Source: an uncultured Arcanobacterium sp.
GTDB lineage: Bacteria > Actinomycetota > Actinomycetes > Actinomycetales > Actinomycetaceae
Assembly: GCA_945874735.1 (NCBI GenBank)
Contig: CAMCHI010000014.1
Coordinates: 1 to 36,791, forward strand
Reading direction: 5' to 3'
DNA length: 36,791 bases
Below, piece after piece: positions 35,143-36,791 of the stretch; the first letter of the stretch is position 1; each line of letters opens with the position of its first letter. Position numbers and translations under genes: made by a program. Under the pieces are notes generated by a model that saw nothing but the letters and a program-made list of their open reading frames with translations, made no database searches and was not told the origin of the DNA.

Positions 35143-35616
35143 CTAACTAGGCGTAATAAAGGCACAACGTAAAGTGCCCTGCGCACTATACTCTCCGCTA
35201 GTGGCAAAAAAGTGCAATGCATACTGCACCCAAGATTCAGTTATCTCTTTTTGCTGTGCCACGCAATACACATAACCATGACGTACTGGACGTAAATGCT
35301 GTACAGAAATATGTGTACCCACCGCTATTTTTCCTGACGGCGCAGCCACACTAGCAGCTAAAGACGCAGTAGTTTCTCCTAACAACGCATTAGCTCCTCC
35401 GTTAAAAACTCCGTGCGCTTGTGTATGTAACGCAACCGGCAAAGAAGCTATGGCTTGCAAAGAATCTAAAGAATGCAGACGAAATCCCTGCTTATATACA
35501 GCACTATTTTGCACTAACGGCACTTGCGTAGAAATATCAGGATATTCTTGCAACTTAGCCACTAACTCTGTGGCAGTTACCTGATCTACTGGCAGATAAG
35601 AAAACTCAGTTTCCAA
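35143..35616 (-). CDS. Hotdog-fold thioesterase (PaaI-like)
   Basis: A 157-aa protein with the hotdog signature HGVFNGGANALLGETTASLAA (first 20 residues hold NGGA and the Glu of the active site) and TCI-like strands VGTHISVQHLRPV. Members hydrolyse acyl-CoA thioesters; menaquinone-pathway DHNA-CoA thioesterases have the same fold, so that is one alternative, but no menaquinone genes are nearby. The start used is TTG 35616, overlapping the aroD stop by 11 bp; GGAGG is 15 nt away, so the start is uncertain. Confidence 0.75.
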   Translation of the reverse strand: METEFSYLPVDQVTATELVAKLQEYPDISTQVPLVQNSAVYKQGFRLHSLDSLQAIASLPVALHTQAHGVFNGGANALLGETTASLAASVAAPSGKIAVGTHISVQHLRPVRHGYVYCVAQQKEITESWVQYALHFFATSGEYSAQGTLRCAFITPS

Positions 35617-36352
35617 AATACGCTTGCACTTCCTCCATAGTGGGCTGCCCTGGAGCAGAAGGGGTATCTACCGCCACAAACGTAGCGACCGAACCATACT
35701 CCCAACCTTGCAAACGAGAGTCCTTACCCATCTCCCCCATTGCCAAAGCAATTACTGGACGGTGAAAATCTTGCACAATCTGTGCCGTCACTTGTAATAA
35801 CCGTGGCACATCTGCGGTACTTTGCGCCGTCACCGCTAATTTTGCCACCACTTTTGGAATTTGTAGTATTTCCTCAAAAATCAGATACAAAACTTCATTA
35901 TCTGGAGTTTCATGCCAATCGTGATAAGAAATAACTACTGTACAACCCCAGTTAGATGCTCCGGCAGCTAAAGCTGGAGTTTCTTTAAAACGGTATTCTA
36001 AATCCACTCCAATACGTGTCGGATCTGCATTTAAATGCACTAAAGTATCTAATAATTCCGCAATCAATAATCGGTAACGAGCAGGAGTGAGTTTAACCTG
36101 CCCACCTTCTTCATGCGTGCGAATAGTTAAAAGTAACGGAATTTGCGTAGCAGCTAAAATAGGAGAAATTACTTCCCTACCAATTGTCGCAAATGATAAA
36201 TTAGCGTGCGCAGCAATCAAAAAATCAATTCTCCACTCAATTACGTCTGCTCCCGCATTTTCAGCCGCAACGGCTTCCTCCAACAATTTTTGAGTGGTAG
36301 TACCCGTAATAGGCACAATTAAGGAAGGCCTGCCTGATGCAGAAAAAATCAT
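35606..36352 (-). CDS. aroD: Type I 3-dehydroquinate dehydratase
   Basis: It dehydrates 3-dehydroquinate to 3-dehydroshikimate in aromatic amino acid synthesis. The 248-aa protein has the type I features: VIEWRIDFL, LLTIRTHEEGG, catalytic His in ISYHDWHETP, Schiff-base Lys in VAKLAVTAQ and the C-terminal SVATFVAVDTPSAPGQ. The frame extends to 36421, but ATG 36352 has GGAGG at 5 nt and starts at the family's N-terminus. Many actinobacteria use the unrelated type II enzyme (AroQ), so type I is notable. It overlaps the thioesterase gene and is divergent from purB. Confidence 0.93.
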   Translation of the reverse strand: MIFSASGRPSLIVPITGTTTQKLLEEAVAAENAGADVIEWRIDFLIAAHANLSFATIGREVISPILAATQIPLLLTIRTHEEGGQVKLTPARYRLLIAELLDTLVHLNADPTRIGVDLEYRFKETPALAAGASNWGCTVVISYHDWHETPDNEVLYLIFEEILQIPKVVAKLAVTAQSTADVPRLLQVTAQIVQDFHRPVIALAMGEMGKDSRLQGWEYGSVATFVAVDTPSAPGQPTMEEVQAYFGN

Positions 36353-36516
36353 AATCGCCTCCCCTACAAAAAATAATGCGCTAATTTTTACGCTACTTAT
36401 ATCTATTGTGCCCGAAAGCACGCTAAACTCCCACTATTTAGCCTATATTCCCCTATGCTTTACGCTGAAAAGCCCACAAAATCAAAATCCACTCCTGCTT
36501 GTCGCCTTCCGAGGCT

Positions 36517-36522
36517 TAAAAT
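36517..36522 (+). promoter_or_regulatory. -10 box of purB (leaderless)
   Basis: TAAAAT ends 6 nt before the purB ATG. No ribosome binding site is present. Confidence 0.55.
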
Positions 36523-36528
36523 AAAGTT

Positions 36529-36791
36529 ATGCAAGATTTCGCTTCTTTCGACTCGCAAATAGCTCTCACTCCACTAGACGGACGCTACCGGCCAGTAGTA
36601 GCGCCTTTAGTAAATTATTTTTCTGAGGCAGCTCTAAACCGTGCCCGTATCCAAGTAGAAATAGAATGGCTCATATATCTTTCTAGTCATCAAATACTGC
36701 CAGGAGCTGCAGTAATCACACCCACCGAAACTGCTTATCTACGGCAAATAGTGCAAGACTTTGGGGCAGAAGAAATTGCAGAGCTTAAAGA
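36529..36791 (+). CDS. purB: Adenylosuccinate lyase (N-terminal part; continues beyond window)
   Basis: The first 87 codons of an open frame that leaves the window. The N-terminal segment IALTPLDGRYRPVV and the helix RARIQVEIEWLIYL match the E. coli-type PurB (SPVDGRY, RVQVEVRWL). The enzyme cleaves adenylosuccinate and SAICAR in purine synthesis. The TAAAAT box directly before the start suggests a leaderless transcript. It is divergent from aroD. Confidence 0.9.
   Translation, partial: MQDFASFDSQIALTPLDGRYRPVVAPLVNYFSEAALNRARIQVEIEWLIYLSSHQILPGAAVITPTETAYLRQIVQDFGAEEIAELK

Noticed and set aside
36294-36524. Plus-strand frame of 76 codons before purB
   Set aside because: It covers the aroD start and the divergent promoter gap; there is no ribosome site and no recognisable protein.
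1-36791. CRISPR arrays, insertion sequences, integrase genes or toxin-antitoxin pairs
   Set aside because: No repeat-spacer pattern, transposase motif or small overlapping gene pair of that kind was seen.

Overview
The window looks like a chromosomal piece of a low-GC actinobacterium, most likely Actinomycetaceae or a near relative. The pointers are a dnaK-grpE-dnaJ-hspR operon with a HAIR operator, a Streptomyces GlkA-like ROK glucokinase, a DUF4921 protein, a DUF4235 protein, a fused MrpA/MrpB antiporter subunit, a dUMP-forming type of dCTP deaminase, and several genes whose -10 box lies only 6-9 nt before the start codon (candidate leaderless mRNAs). The base composition looks AT-richer than is usual for the phylum. 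The genus cannot be fixed from the sequence alone. I see no tRNA, rRNA, CRISPR array, insertion sequence or prophage.

Layout. 1-5271 (-): the first 1757 codons of a very large secreted surface protein with an SdrD-B-like and several SpaA/Cna-B-like domains. It runs off the left edge and is preceded by a nine-G tract next to a candidate promoter. 5512-6252 (-): gpmA with its terminator. 6358-10601 (-): hspR, dnaJ, grpE and dnaK, transcribed from dnaK, with the HspR operator at 10726-10746. 11015-11956 (+): glucokinase, then a convergent gap with a 46-bp perfect palindrome and a terminator. 12190-12618 (-): cupin. 12921-14249 (+): DUF4921, GalT-like. 14301-17729 (-): thiamine ABC transporter (thiB-thiP-thiQ) behind a TPP riboswitch, with a hairpin that hides the thiB ribosome binding site. 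17972-25093 (-): Mrp Na+/H+ antiporter operon (mrpAB-C-D-E-F-G) followed by a DUF4235 gene. 25376-25963 (-): dcd. 26217-27833 (+): an unusual CTP synthase. 28017-31693 (+): a heterodimeric ABC exporter with one degenerate ATP site. 31803-32821 (-): two tandem YbjN-like genes. 32891-34854 (-): nagB-nagA. 35143-36352 (-): aroD and an overlapping hotdog thioesterase. 36529-36791 (+): the start of purB.

How the genes fit together. Most of the window is housekeeping: protein folding, glycolysis entry, thiamine uptake, ion homeostasis, pyrimidine nucleotides, amino-sugar use, shikimate and purine synthesis. The accessory or less usual parts are the surface protein with its homopolymer tract, the divergent CTP synthase, the ABC exporter with inverted repeats in front, and the YbjN pair. 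No clearly new multi-gene system was found. The best leads are the possible phase-variation tract upstream of the adhesin, the likely translational TPP switch for thiB, and the possible foreign origin of pyrG.
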